NCBI GenBank assembly: GCA_014925825.1
Contig: JACGCK010000002.1
Coordinates: 868,001-932,000, forward strand
Length of the DNA stretch: 64,000 nt
Direction: 5' to 3'
Source of the DNA: Pholiota molesta
Taxonomy: Eukaryota > Basidiomycota > Agaricomycetes > Agaricales > Strophariaceae
Shown: positions 61,326 to 64,000 of the stretch, piece after piece
Layout: every line of letters starts with the position of its first letter
Position numbering within the stretch: the stretch's first letter is position 1
The notes under the pieces: generated by a model
Seen by the model: only the letters and a program-made list of their open reading frames with translations
Told to the model about the DNA's origin: nothing
Database searches by the model: none
Translations under genes and position numbers: made by a program

Positions 61326-64000
61326 ATGGCGCTCACATCAAACTTGACCAATACCTTCTTCTTGCTCACGATTCTCGTCGTTCTTCTTCCTGTAGAAACC
61401 TATGCCTTCGGGGCCGGCGATATTCCCGATTTCGCCTACTTAATGGTTCGTGCCTCAGTCTACCTCTTGGATGCATACACAATTTGACCTTTTCGGTTGT
61501 TTTTTAGATAAAGCTTTCCGCCACGGTGACATCGAAAACATTCTTGAGACCCTCTCCAAAACTTCAGGAGCAGCGATCGGCGGTTCCGGACTGCTCGGTT
61601 TTGCCTCGTCCATAATGAAGCAGGCATCGGGTGGTTCGAAATTCTCAAAAAGTGATGTTAAGAAAGTATACTTTGTGAGTTTCATATCCCATCTCAGTGA
61701 CATGAGTTATCTTGACTGACTCAACTTGCAGGGAAATTGGCTCCGCGATTATTCGCAAGCAATGGATATTGCAGGACTTAGCAAGCTCTCTGCTGATACT
61801 CTTGTTCTGATCGTTGCTGTTCTTGGCTTCATGGTATATAATTGGATTTTCTCCACGGTTAGAAAGTATTCAACCTTTTCATAGACTTTCGGTTTCTCTT
61901 CCAATGAATTCCAAGTCACTGCTGATCGTCTTGGCGTTTATCTCCCGGTTGTGAGTTACTCTTCTGAAAGACAAAACCTATCTGCTAAAATTAGCTGTAT
62001 ATAGGAACACATCGACAACCCAAAGTAATACACCTAATTATTACTGAAAAAATTCCGTTGACTAACGTTCCTTTACAGAGGCTACGCTGAAAAAGAAGGA
62101 GATGCCCGTAGCTTCCACCCAAAGCTGCGACCTCCTGTTTCCCCTCGTGAACTAGAGATCGACCCGCACACTGGAATGAAGGTATTTCCGCGTCATACAT
62201 GCTCATTTTTGTATCTCAAAGCCCGTCCGCATAGAAATACATCGCAACAGAAAACCAAGGCTGGGACACTTCCACAGCATTTATCCGGAGGACATTCAGA
62301 TCCTGTATTCAACAAGGTCGTCGAGCTAGAGGTAGGGAAGGAGCTGATCTTTGGGAGGCTTATCGCCTTCTTGGACAAGGCCTTCACACTATGGAGGATT
62401 TGCTCGCCCACAGTAACTGGTGCGAGCTCGCCCTGCGTAAAATGGGCCATCTGGAAGTCTTTTGTCATGTCGGGGACAATGGTTAGTAATTTCTCTGTGA
62501 AGAATAGCATTGTCATTACTAATCAACTTTAATACCATCCAGTTACAGTCAACACCCCGAATGGCCGCGCTCCTCCTCTTGTTACTGGTACATTTGGAAG
62601 TGCGTACCAGATTTTCTTTGTGACAAAGGATAAAATACTCATCGGCTTGTTAGGTGCTGACTTTATCCACTCTCTTTTGGGAGAGCTGGAGAGTAAGTAT
62701 TTCAAATGTCCAATTAGTTTGCAGTAATAATCCCCATTTATAACAACGCACTTAATAGTAAATTGAGTCAAGCCAGTGTAACCGACCTCTCGGCCAAGAT
62801 GGACAACGTGCGTGTTGCTGTTGACCTCGCTGATCCATACTTGCACTGATATCGACAATTTTAGAGTGCTCAAGGCAACGGACCTGACTTGTCTATTTTG
62901 AAGTCAATCCTGGGCAAGTTAGGCGGCGGACAGGATAAACTCAATCAAGCAGAAGAGATGAAGCAACAAGCAAGGCTTACGATTTCAACCCCAACAACGT
63001 TGCTCCCCCAGAAGTTCAAAAACAACTTCTCGATTTGCTCAAGTGGCATGACGATATCCTCAGATCCGTTATCGAGAAGATCGAAATGATACCGGGCCTT
63101 TCGAACCTAATGGATGAATTTTCCAATACGTTGAACGAATGTATGTGTGTCGGCCATTAGTGTTCGGCCATTCATAACTTTTTTTCAAATAGATATTTAC
63201 ACTGTCCTCGCCCCATATCTTGGAGTACGTCGTTATTTTAAACTAGTGTTGACCATAGGATCTGACTTCCATCTGTTTAGCCTATCTTAACCCAGGCTAC
63301 CGGTGTCCTCAATGAAGGGAGTAAGGCGGTTATTGACAAAGATGATCAATATGAAGTATATTCTTTTCTCCTCGTTTGAATTGTTTGTGGCTCAAATTCT
63401 TTTTAGGTTTTCAATAACCCAAATGCATCCGATCCATCTCACAGTCTGCTCTCGAAAGTGAGTCATGGTTATCAGTTGTAGGGCTTTGCTAATCCAAATG
63501 CGGCAGGATCACTTCGGCCTCATCCTCAACGAACCTGCTGGGAAAATCGCCCAGATTGTTGTTACACATAGCGTCAACCTTATCGTTGAGGCATGGAGCA
63601 ACGACAGCGACGCTGACACAGTCATTACACAGGTTAATTGATATTACTATTCTGTTTTCTCTGTATCAAATTGTCTAATATTTTTTGCGCAGATTCTTGA
63701 AGCTTTCCATCATCCTTATTATGCAACAGGTCGTTCAGAGATCCAGCAGAAGATGTTTGATCATATGGAACGCTGGATTGGCGGTCTTGGATCCGAAGCT
63801 TCAAGCATCATCGAGTCCTTGACCAAAGTCAGTCGCGCTTTCCTATCTCAGCACACATTCCCTTACGCCTGCATGTTGTTTCTTCTAGGAAAGTGTCCGG
63901 GCCCAGAAGAATAAGCGTCATGGACTTGAGGATACCGAAGAAGCTGGCTATGGCGGGTGTGGTCATGGTTATCAACCAAGCAAGCCTTCTGGATACGTCG
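61326..64000 (+). CDS. HET-C homologue (heterokaryon incompatibility protein C family), cut by window end
   Basis: Homologue of Neurospora HET-C, a secreted or surface glycine-rich protein whose alleles control vegetative incompatibility in ascomycetes. ATG 61326 gives MALTSNLTNTFFLLTILVVL, a signal peptide, then YAFGAGDIPDFAYL. Exons then read the family core: AFRHGDIENILETL, FSKSDVKKVYFGNWLRDYSQ, LGFMTFGFSSNEFQVT, LGVYLPVEHIDNPKGYAEKE, LEIDPHTGMK, then GLHTMEDLLAHSNWCELALR and PLVTGTFGSADFIHSLLGEL. Helical segments follow, up to a Gly-rich start GYGGCGHGYQPSKPSGY at the edge, where the gene runs out of the window. More than fifteen short introns are needed. In mushrooms the incompatibility role of this family is not established, so the name gives homology, not function. 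The visible exons splice without indels. Confidence 0.85.

Overview
The window is nuclear DNA from a filamentous basidiomycete, most likely a mushroom-forming Agaricomycete. Evidence: nearly every gene is split by short introns (about 48-65 nt, GT-AG, a few apparent GC-AG). There is a COP9 signalosome subunit, a HET-C homologue, a large atypical G-alpha protein and Ser/Thr-rich single-pass surface proteins. Genes sit on both strands and are closely spaced. I found no rRNA, tRNA, CRISPR, plasmid or viral feature, and no intact transposon.

Layout. 0.1-5.4 kb: proteasome subunit alpha-5, then on the minus strand a RidA/Mmf1-type deaminase and an atypical G-alpha subunit. 5.4-8.2 kb: no recognisable gene. 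8.2-13.3 kb: two Ser/Thr-rich single-pass membrane proteins flanking a decayed beta-tubulin fragment. 13.5-16.1 kb: a membrane-anchored protein with an acidic repeat and a multi-pass membrane protein, both unrecognised. 16.8-18.9 kb: COG8. 18.9-21.7 kb: no recognisable gene. 21.7-25.4 kb: an F-box-like protein and an Arg/Ser-rich nuclear protein. 25.7-32.6 kb: importin-9/Kap114 and the ribosome-assembly GTPase NOG2. 32.9-36.5 kb: two enolases in tandem. 37.9-40.6 kb: a TBC-domain Rab-GAP. 41.4-42.0 kb: mitochondrial ribosomal protein mL40. 42.2-52.3 kb: CSN2 and the PI3P 5-kinase Fab1, divergently transcribed. 52.5-61.1 kb: TAF2 carrying three C-terminal bromodomains, divergent from LTV1. 61.3 kb to the end: a HET-C homologue cut by the window edge.

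Most genes are housekeeping and do not form one pathway. Loose themes are ribosome assembly and nuclear transport (importin-9, NOG2, LTV1), membrane traffic (COG8, TBC Rab-GAP, Fab1) and protein turnover (proteasome alpha-5, CSN2, F-box protein). I see no secondary-metabolite cluster and no defence-type system.

The strongest whole-window signal is a data property. Across eleven genes I count 39 places where the conserved frame is restored by adding one base, usually in a homopolymer run, with only two frame changes that do not fit. Proteasome alpha-5, COG8, enolase 1, LTV1 and the visible HET-C exons read cleanly. The simplest reading is homopolymer under-calling in the assembly, so frame breaks here should not be read as pseudogenes without checking. 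The biological points I rate highest are the TAF2-bromodomain fusion, the G-alpha lacking the switch II glutamine, the internal duplication in the Rab-GAP, the beta-tubulin relic and the tandem enolases.
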